NCBI RefSeq assembly: GCF_000005505.3
Contig: NC_016134.3
Location: 46,404,650-46,468,649, forward strand
Length of the DNA stretch: 64,000 bases
Direction of reading: 5' to 3'
From: Brachypodium distachyon
Lineage: Eukaryota; Streptophyta; Magnoliopsida; Poales; Poaceae
A program made the position numbers and the translations under genes. The notes under the pieces were generated by a model. That model was not told where the DNA came from. It worked only from the letters and a program-made list of their open reading frames with translations, and did no database searches. Of this stretch, positions 9,534 to 24,528 are shown one piece after another (within the stretch, counting starts at the first letter, position 1; each line of letters opens with the position of its first letter).

Positions 9534-11745
9534 ATGGCGCACTCGTGGAGGGTCCTGCTTCAGGGGATCACCTCGCTGGTGTTCCTCTGCGCTCACGCCG
9601 ATGAGTATGTCCGGCCGCCGCCCAGCCCGCTCGTGCTCGTGCCGCACGACAAGCCGGCGGCGCATCCTCAGCAGGTAAAAAACTATCTGCAGTGTTTCGT
9701 TCTGGACTCTGAAGTTGCGTTTGCTGCAGAGTTGTTTGATTCTTGAGCTGTTCCTTTTCGTTTTGCCAGAGAAATGTTCGTATATATCTGCATTAGTTGT
9801 TACTACACGTTTCTTCAGAGAAATTCAGTGGCAGAAAGAGAAAAGGTTCCACGTTTAGCTGCTCAGTTTGAGGTTTCAGTTAGCTGCTTAATTTGAGGTT
9901 TCAGTTAGCTTCTTCTGTATTTGAGTTTCAGTTAGTCCTTGGAATTGACTTCAATGCAAATCTTATTTTACAACGTTTCTACTGAATAAGAAAGCACTTC
10001 TTGATTTCTTGACATCTGCAAAAAGATGTTAATTATGTGCAAATTTGTACGGAGTAATCAATCCTATCTACTCCCAACTAGTCAACTGTACCTACTGTAC
10101 AAAGAAAGTGGCATCATCAGTACGAAAAGTAGTTGCATTTAACAAGACAAAATGTCATCTGAAGAATGCAATTTTTTTAATGGGGAACTCACATTTCAAA
10201 GAAAATTGTATTATTTTCTATACGTACGAACTAAAGTCTACTTGGTGAGTCGTGTTACTAGGAAAACATTGTTTTGTCAATTTCTCAGGCACCTGAGAAA
10301 AAAAATACCAAATAGATCTGTTAATTCTCATCATGGTATATTTCACATGGCAACAACCATCAGGTGCACATTTCGATCGTCGGAACAAACCACATGAGGA
10401 TCTCCTGGGTGACCGACGACCGGAGCGCGCCATCCGTGGTACACTACGGCACCTCCCGGAGCAACTACACATCATCGGCAACAGGCTCCCACACAACGTA
10501 CCGCTACTTCCTCTACAAGTCCGGCGCGATCCACCACGCCACGATCGGGCCCCTCTCCCCCGGCACGGTCTACTACTACCGCTGCGGCGACGCCGGCGAC
10601 GAGTTCACCCTCCGGACCCCTCCATCATCCCTCCCCATCGAGCTCGTCGTCATCGGCGACCTCGGCCAAACCGAGTGGACGGCATCGACTCTATCCCACA
10701 TCGCTGCTGCCGACCACGACATGCTGCTGCTCCCAGGTGACCTGTCGTACGCGGACACGTGGCAGCCGCTGTGGGACTCGTTCGGGCGGCTCGTGCAGCC
10801 GACCGCGAGCTCACGGCCGTGGATGGTCACGGAAGGGAACCATGAGATTGAGACTCTCCCCATCGTTGAGTTTGCGCCGTTTGTCGCTTACAATGCGCGG
10901 TGGCGGATGCCGTATGAGGAGAGCGGGTCGGCGTCTAACCTGTATTACTCCTTTGATGTGGCTGGGGGTGAAGTTCATGTTGTGATGTTGGGGTCTTATG
11001 TGGGGTTTGAGGAAGGGTCGGAGCAGTATGTGTGGCTGGAGAAGGACCTGCTTGCCCGGGTGGATCGCCGGAGGACGCCGTGGGTTGTGGTGTTGCTGCA
11101 TGCGCCGTGGTATAATACTAATCAGGCGCATCAGGGTGAAGGGGAGAAGATGAGGGTTGCCATGGAGAGGCTCCTCTATGAGGCTCGTGTCGATGTCGTC
11201 TTCTCCGGCCACGTCCACGCCTACGAGCGCTTCGTAAGTGATCAAGCATTGCAAGTAGTATGTGTTCTTGCTCTGTTAGTGAACTACGAGACGAACTGAT
11301 TTGATTTGTTGTTGGTTGGTGAACTAGACGAGGATCTACGACAACGAGGCCGACAGCCGGGGGCCGATGTACATCACCATCGGCGACGGCGGCAACCGAG
11401 AAGGCCTTGCAAGCAAGTATGTGATCGCTTACAACATCGATCTGCTGTTGATTAATTTCCATGTAGGGTTGTCGCTTAGGGAGAATTCTGATGTATTAAT
11501 TGTGTGGATTCCTGTCTGTTTGTTGAAGGTTCATCAAGGATCATAAGTCGGCTCACCTGTCGGTGTTCCGAGAAGCGAGCTTCGGCCACGGGCGGCTGAG
11601 GATCGTCAACGAGACGAGCGCCGTCTGGACTTGGCACCGCAACGACGATGAGCACGCCACTGTACGGGACGAGGTCTGGCTCGAGAGCTTGGCGAGTCCG
11701 AAGCCAGCCATGGTAACCGTCGTTCGCCGCGGCGATGAGTTGTAG
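9534..11745 (+). CDS. Purple acid phosphatase, PAP18/20/22-like (PAP copy 2)
   Basis: This is a secreted phosphomonoesterase with a dinuclear metal centre. It has four exons: 9534-9674, 10364-11233, 11328-11416 and 11529-11745. All joins are GT/AG and in phase, giving 438 residues. I chose the ATG in GCCGCCATGG because it starts a short signal peptide (MAHSWRVLLQGITSLVFLC) followed by EYVRPPPSP, as in the family. Ligand motifs are complete: GDLG (about 145), GDLSYAD (172), GNHE (205), LLHAPWY (His293) and GHVH (329-332). Exon 1 ends HPQQ and exon 2 begins VHISIVG, the same junction as in PAP copy 1. Introns 2 and 3 (after YERF and within ASK) have no counterpart in copy 1. Upstream, an in-frame open stretch could extend the protein by 90 residues to 9264; I consider that less likely. 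Confidence 0.9.
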
Positions 11746-11936
11746 GATATGGATATCCATGTATCTCCCGGTCTCCCCACCGCTGTTTTGTGGAATCATC
11801 GTGCTTTAGATGGGCCTGTTAGAATTGCGTCCCGAAATTTCTGTTTCATTGGATTGTTCGCTGCTCAGGTCAAGAACATTCGGCTTTTCACATTGTAAAA
11901 CTAGAATATCTCAACAGCAACAAAATTAGTATTTTT

Positions 11937-11989
11937 TCCGATACTAAATTCTTGTCATGGTTTCGGTTCGAATTTAGAACCCGAGGGAG
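11937..11989. mobile_element. Remnant of a Stowaway-like MITE
   Basis: TCCGATACTAAATTCTTGTC at the left and AATTTAGAACCCGAGGGAG at the right resemble degenerate Stowaway ends around a very short centre. It lies in the 3' flank of PAP copy 2. Confidence 0.35.
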
Positions 11990-12189
11990 TACTGTCCTTG
12001 AACTCGCATCAAAAAGGGGTGGACGTGGTGTCTTTTTTTTTCGGGTAACCATCTGTTGTGGATTTTCAATCCATTTTATTCCACATCAAGTTTCGTGACG
12101 AACATGGCCGCTTAACTTAACCACACGTGCGGCCGGTGAACTCATTTGGAGCCAAGCTAGCGTAATTCAGCAGCAGATAACAGCAGAGC

Positions 12190-14964
12190 ATGGTGGGAGA
12201 CGTGAGGATGCTGAGGCACCTGCTGGTGGGGCTGATGTCGCACTGGGCGGCGGAGGAGATGGCGGTGCCGGTGCTCGTCGACGTCACCACCGCCGCGCTC
12301 TGCCCCGAGACTACCTCCTCCTGCCCGGAGGCCATCTACCTCACCGGCTTCCAGGAAACCGTATATTCCCTCCCCTCTGTTTTCCTCTCGTCGCTGTAAT
12401 TGTGATCGGAGAGCTAGCTAAATTCAGTGAACACGGTTTGTTCATTGGTGGAGTGCTGCATATGCAGGTGGGGGGCATTTTCAGGGCGGTGGGGTTCACT
12501 CTCATGGGCCAGCTCTCTGACGAGTACGGCCGGAAGCCTCTCCTCCTCCTCGCCGCCGGCGCCTCCGTCTTCCCATGCTGTCCGTAAACAAACCTGCCGG
12601 TGCAGCTTTTGGATCAAATCGCACCCATAAATAAAACAGTTAATACTCCACTTAATTGCTTTGTGTTGCAGGCGTGCTTGCTCTGAGCAGCACCAAAGCC
12701 GCCGTGTACGCCTACCTCGTCCTGCGCACCCTCTGCTTCATGATCGGCAAAGGCACCGTCTCCTGCCTCGCGCTGGCCTACACGGTCAGTCCTGTGATCC
12801 ATCGACAGCGATTCGCTAAAACCTGATCACCAATATCACTATGTATACAATTTTTGACACTTCGTATTCTGCTGAATCTCAAATCAACAGGCGGATGTGG
12901 TTGAACCATCGAAGCGAGCCTTCGCGTTCGGCTGCGTGACCGGGATCAACTCCGCTTCGCGCGCCCTCGGGAACGTCCTCTCCAGGTTCCTGCCCGAGCG
13001 CTGGGTTTTTAAGGTCCTGTCAGACTGTCAGTCATACTAAAACTTCTTTGCAGTTCATCCTTTTTTTCCCTTTGCTTGATCGGTCTGAATTCTGTCTAGT
13101 GATGGATTGACATACAGGTCTCGCTTGTTCTGCTGATCTGCTCTGTGCTCTACATGAAGATCTTTCTGGTCGAGACGCTTCAGAAAGCCGCTCCCTCTGC
13201 CTCTGGCTCGTGCCAGCGTCTGTCCGTGCCGTCTTTGGTCCTTGGGTTACCGCGGCAGCGTTGGGAGTCTATCAAGGAAAACATTCGCATGATCAAAACG
13301 AAGTAAGGATTGTGTTATATATGCAGTGCTATTTTAGTTTAACCTGTGGTTCAGTGATTTTGTGTTCACGCTTCTGGATTTGCACCATGACCTGACACTT
13401 CTGTAATTCCACAGTTTTTATTGAACTTTCCCATGTTGCTGTTTTTCTAGTGACACACTAAGGCGAATCACATACGTTTCTTTCTTCTACGAGTTGGGCA
13501 TGGAAGGCATTAGCGATGTCCTACTGGTAATTCTATGTTTCACCTCTATTTATGATATGGTATTAAAAAAGAATATAGGCATTTTATTCCTTATCTCCCT
13601 TTTTTTTGCAGTATTACCTGAAGCTAGTATTTGGTTTTGACAAGAATCAGTTCTCTGAAATTCGAATGGTGGTTGGAATTGGTTCAATATTTTCTCAGGT
13701 AGGAGTACTACTTTAAGAGTTTATTAGAATTCTAAAGGGCAACCTTCAGGTCCTTGCCCAATTGACTAAATGCAATTTGTAATAATGCTTTTTTAGGTAA
13801 ATAATAATGTTTTTTTTTCAAACTGTAGATTTTGCTGCTCCCAGTTATCATACATGCAATGGCCGAAAAGGGAGTCTTATGCATTTCAATACTTGCATCA
13901 ATTGCTTATGTGAGTAAACCAAATTTATTTCCATTAATGTCAGCTACAACATTACAAAATTTAGAACACGATGATTCGGAAATGCAATTCAGGCTTTGCT
14001 GTACGGTCTGGCTTGGAGTTGGTGGGTACGTATCTGGGCACAGATTTACCTCATTTCAGTTGTCCAGAAAGTGCTGCAGGGACTGATGCTGGCACTGACC
14101 ACAAGGTTTGTCTATTTAATCTCACGTTAATCTCGCAGGTTCCATATTTCGCTTCTTCACTGGGTATCATCTATGTTTTGGTCAAACCGTCTGTAAGTAA
14201 TTTTCTTGTGCTTTCAACTATGCATTAAAAGTAAATAAACATGGAAAGCATCAAATGTACAAATTTCACAGCCACATTCAGAAGAAAAAAAAATCGTCCA
14301 TTGCAATAAATTTCGTGCAGTTATTTTATATTACTTTTTTGAACTTTCTGCAGACTTATGCAATGATTTCTAGGGAAGTAGTCTCAGCTAACCAGGTATT
14401 ATAAACCAATGATTCTTTTTTTGCCTCCATCTCTCCAAAACTCTGTAGCTAATAGTGTTATTTTCCCTGTTTGTGATACATAACTGCTTTGAGTTTTGCA
14501 GGGAAAAGCACAAGGATTCGTTTCTACTGTGCAATGCACAGCTATATTATTCGCGCCATCTTTTATGAGCCCTTTGACCTGTAAGCCAGCAGTTCTCTAC
14601 CATCTTACATCTTCTGAACAACTGTTTGTCTGTTTGATCTCCTCCTTTTCTGCTACTGGGTTGCAGCCTATTTCATTTCAGAAGAAGCTCCCTTCAACTG
14701 CAAAGGTTTCAGTTTCCTCGTTGCAGGCTTCTTCTTGGTTAGTCCTCTTCCTCTGCGGTCTAAAAAAGTAGGCGTATCACTGAAATCTGTACAGTATCTG
14801 TAAACTACATATCTGAACGAAAAATATTCGTACAGGTCATATCATTAGGCTTTGCTTGGATGCTTGATCCAGAAAGCAAGAACAGATGCACTGGAATTGC
14901 AGTGTCAGACGACCAGCTTGATCAGGAAGCAGTGCAAGCGCCGCTATTAGCGGCACAACAATGA
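12190..14964 (+). CDS. Major facilitator superfamily transporter, HIAT1/MEE15-like (MFS copy 1)
   Basis: This is a 12-helix membrane transporter related to animal HIAT1 (MFSD14) and Arabidopsis MEE15; the substrate is unknown. It has fourteen exons: 12190-12360, 12468-12579, 12672-12784, 12891-13013, 13118-13302, 13451-13526, 13612-13698, 13829-13909, 13993-14025, 14139-14192, 14354-14395, 14502-14580, 14667-14737 and 14836-14964. The sum is 1356 nt, giving 451 residues with no internal stop. MFS motif A is clear ([13 protein letters not shown]), and [13 protein letters not shown] lies between helices 1 and 2. The exon pattern matches MFS copy 2 exactly apart from small length differences. 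The exon 2 donor is odd: the frame is kept only by GTCCGT at 12580, not by the better-looking GTAAAC at 12584. The start is the first ATG and aligns with copy 2. Confidence 0.85.
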
Positions 14965-16856
14965 CGAAAGTAAATGAATTGTGCATCGATCTGAAGGTGA
15001 CTGTGTTATGCACACAAAATTGGCATCAGATCAAGAGTGATGATCTCCCATGCCTAATTGCCTACCTCTTTCTCTCTTCCTTAACTCCTGGCTTCTTAAC
15101 CCCGTTGGCGGTTTTCCTTCAAATTTTTTGTTGAAATTCAGTTTTCTCTTTTCCATGTAGTTTTCATATAACTTGTTTGTACGGTTTTACGCCACCATTC
15201 CGTGGAGAAATGATCAGACAATTGAGTATTTTACCAGCTTGGCGGGTGATGTTCCAAGTGCTGAACCAAAACCATGCCATGTCGGCACTAATACCGCTTC
15301 GCGGGAGGCAGGAACCAGTGAACCACTATTTGTCCAGTTTCAGTAGTTGGGGGACGAGAAATATATAACAAAGGTTGAGAGATCATTATGTGTTTTTTGA
15401 TAATGCGGGGGATGAAAAATATAATTTTCTCTTCTTTTATTGCACGGGGATGTGTTTTCGACTTGTACAAGTTCATTTCAACAACAATGTACGTTCTACA
15501 CAATAGTTTACTTTCAATTTATGCCAATTAAAAAGGATGAGCTCAGATGAGATACGTATCATCCGAGCCGCACTTTAAATCATAATACAGTTTCATTTTT
15601 TTTCATCAGGCAGTTGTGTACAGAGAGAATATCTCATAATCACACATCGTCTCCTAATTAATGATATTGAACGCCTTCTAATTGCTTCACGATTTAAACT
15701 GCATTTATCACAAATATTTATTTGCATGCGACAACACAATATGAGTGAGCATCTAAAAATATATTACTCCGTATATGAGTTGCTTTGTCATGATGTCAAC
15801 ACTTCTCGATGGGTTGGCAAATACGTCAAACTTCTCGTTTGACATCATCAACTATTTTGGTCCTAAAAACGTTGAAAATCTAATTCCCTAGATCATTTGA
15901 ATTTTGATACGTAATCATCTGTCAGGTAACGTCAATCTATCACGCATTGACCGGAGGGAATACAGAAAGGCAAACTTATGAATTGTGTGAAATGATCAAA
16001 CCAAGTGTGGACGTTGCTATCAGCCTATCACGACTCAGAGCGAGAGTCCATATGTATATCATTATTGAGAAGACCTAAACCAGGATTGGATGCTCCAAAT
16101 TCCTGGTTGGGCCAAAACAAGCAAAAAGAAAAGAGACACTACTGTTTGTTACTTGGACGCAACCGCCTCCTCTGCCAATCATATGCCATTTGGCAATTGC
16201 CACGCCGGCAGGGGAAAAAGCCTATTCAACTGGAGTAGTATATGTTTCCATACATATCTGCATCGATTTCTTAAGGCATACTCCAATACTGTATGTTGGA
16301 AGATATACGGGCTTCCCCTAAATATATATATATATATATATATATATGGGCAGCAATCAAAATTACCGGTCGGCTAACCAAAACCATGGGCAGCATAGAA
16401 CGCTAGGAAAAAAAAAAGATCCTCTAAAAAAGAGCGGTAAAATCATTGTAAAAAAAAACTGAAAAGAACAATTGAACAAGGACGCATGATCGGCGTTGCC
16501 GCTGGCTGTCACTTTAGTACGACAAGGCAGACAACAGCGACAGGAACGCTACAAAAATGGCACCAGTCGTGCAGCCATGAACAGGCCCAGAAAGTGATCC
16601 GAATAATCTGCTTTTCGGGTGCAACTGGGTCGAGAATTCAAGTGCGCAAGACAGTGACAACGCGGTTCTTTTATCATTATTATTTCTCCTCTATCCATCA
16701 CAAGCCCTCATGAACCTGGCCGCCTAACCACTCCCCACCAATGGTTAACTAGGAGCCGTGATTCGGCGATGCAAGCAAAAGGAGATCGGAGGCTATTTTA
16801 CTTACTTAAGGTTCGCAGCAGCAGCAGCAGCAGCAGAGCAGAGCAGGACGGCGATC
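14965..16856. other. Intergenic region between the two MFS genes
   Basis: It starts with the 3' UTR of MFS copy 1 and ends with the promoter and 5' UTR of copy 2. A (TA)n run lies at about 16322-16347. No coding sequence or complete transposon could be supported. Confidence 0.5.
16815..16838 (+). repeat. (CAG)n microsatellite in the 5' leader of MFS copy 2
   Basis: About seven CAG units lie just upstream of the chosen ATG at 16857. If the upstream ATG at 16764 were used, the run would be translated as poly-Ala; the alignment with MFS copy 1 favours 16857. Confidence 0.8.
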
Positions 16857-19526
<2,670 letters not shown>

Positions 19527-20289
19527 CGAAGGCCTAAGGAATTGTACATCTGAAGAAAGTTTGTTTGCAATTCCAGGTGCTAAATAGAAAAGCCTGCAGC
19601 AATGGCCAGCGTGACTCCGTTAGCTCCAGATTAGTAGTGATGATCTCCCCTGCCTGCCTCTTCCTTAATCCTAGGTATTTACCCCTGTTGTCGGTTTTTT
19701 GACACTTCATGTTCTGAATGATTTCATTCTAGTTTTATTCAGTTTCTCCTTGCCAGCTAGTAGATTTTATACCTGGTTTGTACAGTTTTTACTCTGTCTT
19801 AGCTTGCACAGAGATTACAGGGGGTCACTATTGACCTTAGTATATTACCATGTGTGTAATTAATTATTCTGAACCCAATGTACAAAATTGTAATGTACGC
19901 AATTTTTGTAAGATATGATTGAGTATAACAGATTGCAATGTACAATGAGAACAGAAGCGTCTTCGCAAAACAAAAAACAGTGGTTAAAATGCTTACAAAA
20001 TCTCATGTGGCAAATTATGTGGATTTGTCTACTGGAAGCTGGGGAGGAGCCTCTGTTAAAAAAACAGAGAAAATCAACCTTTGTCCTGATTAGCACAACT
20101 CGTAGATCAGAATCTCTGCCGTCCATTTGAAGCTTGCACCGTTGCACGGTACCAAACTTCTGAATTTTAAACACTGTGTCATAAATGGCTAAATTTACGG
20201 TCTAACAAAAATCAAGCATATATCATAAGATAGAGACACTGCCTCGTTTTTTTGGAACAGGAACCTAGAGTCTAGACTCTAGAGTCATC

Positions 20290-20445
20290 GGCGTTTCCCG
20301 CCAAAATATAAAAAAACTTCCTCGGCATTGCGCTGGTGAATGTTTCTGCGAAAAACTTCTCCGTAATCTCGCTATTACATAGGCCCGTTTATGGCCCGTG
20401 TTTGTTGCTTGGGCCTTGAGCGAACACTGGTCTGGGCCGCATCCC
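20290..20445 (+). promoter_or_regulatory. Promoter-like segment with E2F consensus and GGCCC motifs, no gene attached
   Basis: TTTCCCGCCAAA at 20294-20305 is a full E2F/DP consensus. Within the next 140 bp come four GGCCC-core motifs (near 20382, 20394, 20411 and 20434) of the site II/TCP type common in promoters of growth and replication genes. No convincing coding sequence follows. It may be a relic of a proliferation-type promoter or drive a non-coding RNA. Confidence 0.35.
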
Positions 20446-22259
20446 TCCCCCTAAGAATAATTTACGATAATACCCTTGAAAAACTAGATGCGCAAGAGGC
20501 CGAGAGCGCAAGAAAGCATCGGAGCGTCGAAATCGCTGGGGAGTGGGGAGTCTGCGTCGTGTGGAACAGTGGTACTCCAGGTCTTTTCTTGCTGAGTTAT
20601 TTCCTTCTCCTGTGACGTTGCCACTGCTGGTGAGTTTGAGTTGCGTACCTGTAGTTTACCACGTGGTACTGAACTCCTTCAGACAGTGTGAATGGTCGGA
20701 ATTCCTGTTAGAGCACGTTGCCAAAATCAGGGGCAGGTTTAGAAGTTCAATGGCGTGTCTCCTCTGTGACATGACAGCCTGACTAGTTAACCACTCAGTT
20801 AGAGCGAGCTAGTCATCGCCTCGAGGGCCTACGTAAACCCTGACGCCTCAAACTGCTGAAATCTCATGTTCTCCGACATAACGAGCAACTGATGGAACAA
20901 AAGGGAGCATGTTAAAACTCCTTGTGATTTCTTTACTTGCTTGCTTGGCTCCTCGTGCACAACTCCTTCGGGTGGTTGACGCAACGCAGCCAGTTTCTTT
21001 TTCCAGAACAATATTTTAGCTTCTGCTCTTTTGACTCTTCTTCCATATATAGCCTGCAAAAATCCTTGTTTAAATTTTCTTTGCCCGGCCTCTTGGACCC
21101 CAACCGATGAGCCGGTCGTGATCGATGACGCTTCTGCAAATACTACCAAAATGTAGTCTGTGGGGTTCTGAATTTTGAGACGCTGGTGGTTACTTTCAGT
21201 CTCATCAATTTACGATGAATCAGTTTCTCCTTGCCCGGTCGGGAGAAGAATACTTCCGGCCGCACTGGAAGAAGAATTGATCCGGTTAACTGGAAATTCC
21301 CATTGGGCAAGCTACCGAATGGAGAAAGGCATATGTTAGCTGCTTTTAAAACGTGCTGAAATTAAAGAAGAATGGTTCCCAGTTAGTGATCTCATCTGAA
21401 CTTCAGTTCTTCAAAATTCTTTCTCGCAGCGCCGTTTTTTCGCCGCCCTGTCCTGTTTGCAAAGTTCAAACCCCTCCTTGTGGCTGAACACGTTGCCTTA
21501 ATGCCTTCCGTCTCCACTTATACTACTATGTACCAATATATATACAGCTCAGTGATCAGTCACATCATCACTTACGTAAACTGCTAAAATTTGATCCTGC
21601 TCCGGCCGGGTAACTGGTGGGGTTAGATAAGCACGCACAACGGGTCGCATCACCTATGAAAACGGAACACTTGTATCTGATCCTTAATTAGCCGACGTGT
21701 TGCTCGTGGAACGTGCGTAATCACCTTGATGACTTGATGTATATGTTCCGGAAGATGAGATCGATCGATGCCCAAAGAAAGCGACGGTTCTACTAGTTTG
21801 ATACTCCTCCGGCCAGTTTTTTCAAACTAAATAGGGTCAGAAAAGTTGACATGTCTCGCGCTTTCCAACATATTGCAAGAATTTCGTCAGCAATCTCGCA
21901 TGTGTAGCTGAAGAAACCAATTATATACTCGAGAGAGAGAAGGAGAGAAAAGTTGAAGAACCAATTAAGGCAGCGCCAAAAGGAGCCGCCCAGGCGAGCA
22001 AGCCGAGCACAGCAATGCCAAATGCATGCACGGCGCCGTCGCAATGGTTTACCAGCAGATCTAGTCCGACTTGTGCTAGTATTCCGGCCTGTGGCCTGTG
22101 CTAATAACAATCCATGGGATCGCATAAGTGAAGGCCTACCTCGCGGCATACGAGGTTAGCGACTCTTTCAAACAAACATAAGTGAAGGTCTATACCGCTT
22201 ATCGTGCTAGCAGCTCCACTGGAGTCTGGAGCATCATACAATCCACGTCATGTCAATTA

Positions 22260-22322
22260 TACACCCTCCGTCCCAGAACAAGTGACTACAAATCCATGTC
22301 ACTTGTTTTTGGGACGGAAAAA
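22260..22322. mobile_element. Short Stowaway-like remnant
   Basis: CCCTCCGTCCCAGAACAAGTGAC faces GTCACTTGTTTTTGGGACGG as a near-perfect fold-back with almost no loop, which suggests an internally deleted MITE. Confidence 0.6.
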
Positions 22323-22709
22323 TATGATACATCTTCGTTCCTCAGTATTAAATGAAATGTTTTAATTTTGTTTTAAGTCAAAAAAATTGACATGTCTCAC
22401 GCTTGATCAAGTTTGTAGATAAATATACCGCTACCTTACTATTAAAAATTATGTTGTTTTGGTTGTCATCCACCGAAACATTTTATATTTAGTATATTTA
22501 GGAACGTATGCAACGCAAACTTGCAAACTACCCGCGTGGATCTAAAATGTGCGGTGCAGACCAAAACTGGGAATAAAAAAAAACACTCATTCAAACACGT
22601 TTTCACGTGAGTGATCAAAGTTTGATCAAGTCTATACAAAAGCATACTATCTAGTTTACAAATTTGCACCGAACGAAGGCTTCCATTGGATGCGTCTTAC
22701 ATATAAAAA

Positions 22710-23138
22710 AGAGTAAATTTCAGAGAACTACAATTTTTGGGCAGTCATTCACCGAGGCCCTGTTTTTTCTTATCTATCCGCAGAACAACACATTTTTGGT
22801 CAAACCGTATCAACTAGCCCAAAACACAGGCTTAAACCCGTTTGACAGGATTCCTAACAGGTGGGCCCTGCTTGTCAGGTGCCACCTGAAATTGTGGGTT
22901 ACCAGGAGGAGAAGGGGGGCCATGGGAGTTAAATGTAGGGTACCGGCCGGGTCGGGTCCGACGTGACACCTGACAAGTGGGGCCCACTATAAGGAATCCC
23001 ATCAAACGGGTTTAAACCCGCGTTTTCGGCTAGTTGAAGCAATTTGACCGAAAATGTGTAGTTCTACGGGCAAATTAGCAAAAGTTGCGGCTCCTGAGAT
23101 GACTATCTAATAAACTTTGGTTACTTAAAATTTACTCT
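22710..23138. mobile_element. Fold-back MITE-like element, about 430 bp
   Basis: The ends are AGAGTAAATTT and AAATTTACTCT. Inner arms pair as well: ACACATTTTTGGTCAAA on the left faces TTTGACCGAAAATGTGT on the right, GGCTTAAACCCGTTTGA faces TCAAACGGGTTTAAACC, and ACAGGTGGGCCC faces GGGCCCACT. No coding capacity is seen. The superfamily is uncertain. Confidence 0.7.
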
Positions 23139-24528
23139 ATAAATTTTTTCTTACAGTGTATTCAACACGGTAAAAAAAGAAATAGTAACCAGCATTTCCA
23201 CTTTACAGTCTCGTACTAACTTCGTGCTAGTGGGGGCGGGGAGATTCGATGGCCGACAGACGGCGCGCACGAGCTCGATCTGCTCTGTTCACCGACGGCG
23301 ACCCATCCATCCCAGCGCCGTCGGCCACGCGCCCACGCCGCGCAAGCGCAAGCCAAGGCCACGAATCCATCCGTCCTGACGCAGACATGTCATGCCCTGG
23401 CGGCGAAGACCACAACCGGGCCGTCTTGCAAAGAGAGATACTGTCTGAATCTGTCATTCTGATATCCTCCCCCTCTGCTTGCTTTGACCGTTCCGTGCCC
23501 AACTCAACTGCCAGCCCCAGCCCCGCCGTTAACTCTCTCCGCCGCACGAGTAAAATATGCGCTTCCTGGATGCTGGAGATCGATCTATCGACGTGAATCT
23601 GATATTCTGATGTATCTGTCGTATTCTGAAGATCGATCTGTCGATGTGAAGAGAAAGGGAGGACAGTACGTACGGTCGAATCTCGTGTCAGGAAACAACA
23701 ACAGGCGCTCTGAACGCTGAAGTACTGCTGCTGGATATTCAACCGGTGACCAACTGACCACGACAGTACTACGAACTACGATGTGCTTTTGCTTCGAGAC
23801 ACACAACTTGTCGGCCAAACACATGTAGAGGAGTAAGATGTATCTACCTCGTGTTAGCCGATCGATCGGGCGTGCAGGATCAAGGACACAGCCAACTCGT
23901 CTGTTACAAACTTTTTGTTAAAAAGAACTTAACACACTAACATCGTGCCAAAAGAGGAATGGTGCCACATTAAAAAATGTAAAAAAAAAATGATACATCG
24001 CGCCGTCGAAAGGTGCTGTTTGTTTTCTTCTTTCCCATCGACAAATCATCTCTGTGTGTTCTTACTGCTGCGCGGCCGTGTGCAGTGTTCCTGCAGCTTT
24101 TGGGCATGCTCCTACTACTACTAGCCTGTACTTTGTACTAGTACTCCAGTAATTTAGTACTAGTACTTCCACGGACAACACATGGCCGTACTAGTTAATT
24201 AATCAAAGACAAGAGGGTTAGACTGCATCGATTCCACTGATTAAAAGACTGATTAACGAGGGACATGTGTCGTCGTCACATCTGACTCTCCAGCGTACTC
24301 AAATAATACTCCTCCCATACGACGGAGTCGTCGTTCAAAATTGTTGTCACAAATAAAAAAGACCACCTGGCCGACGACCCCGTATAATGGTTAACTTATG
24401 TAGTCCACGCAAATTTCCACGAGCTTAACTGATGAAGTCTAAAGAAATCCTTACAAAAATTCAGAAAAATAACACATCTATGTCTATAGTACTACCATTT
24501 TTTTTAATTCTAGTGTTTGGTGGACGAA

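Noticed and set aside
9258..9665. Minus-strand open frame opposite PAP copy 2 exon 1
   Set aside because: It is Arg/His-rich shadow translation of GC-rich DNA with no family resemblance.
11963..11972. GGTTCGAATT, like a tRNA B box
   Set aside because: There is no A box or cloverleaf around it, and it lies within a MITE remnant.
12402..12587. Open frame spanning the intron 1/exon 2 junction of MFS copy 1
   Set aside because: Its 5' third is intron sequence; only the part from 12468 is exon.
20829..21149. 106-codon minus-strand open frame rich in Lys and Arg
   Set aside because: No motif, splice context or promoter on that strand supports it as a gene.
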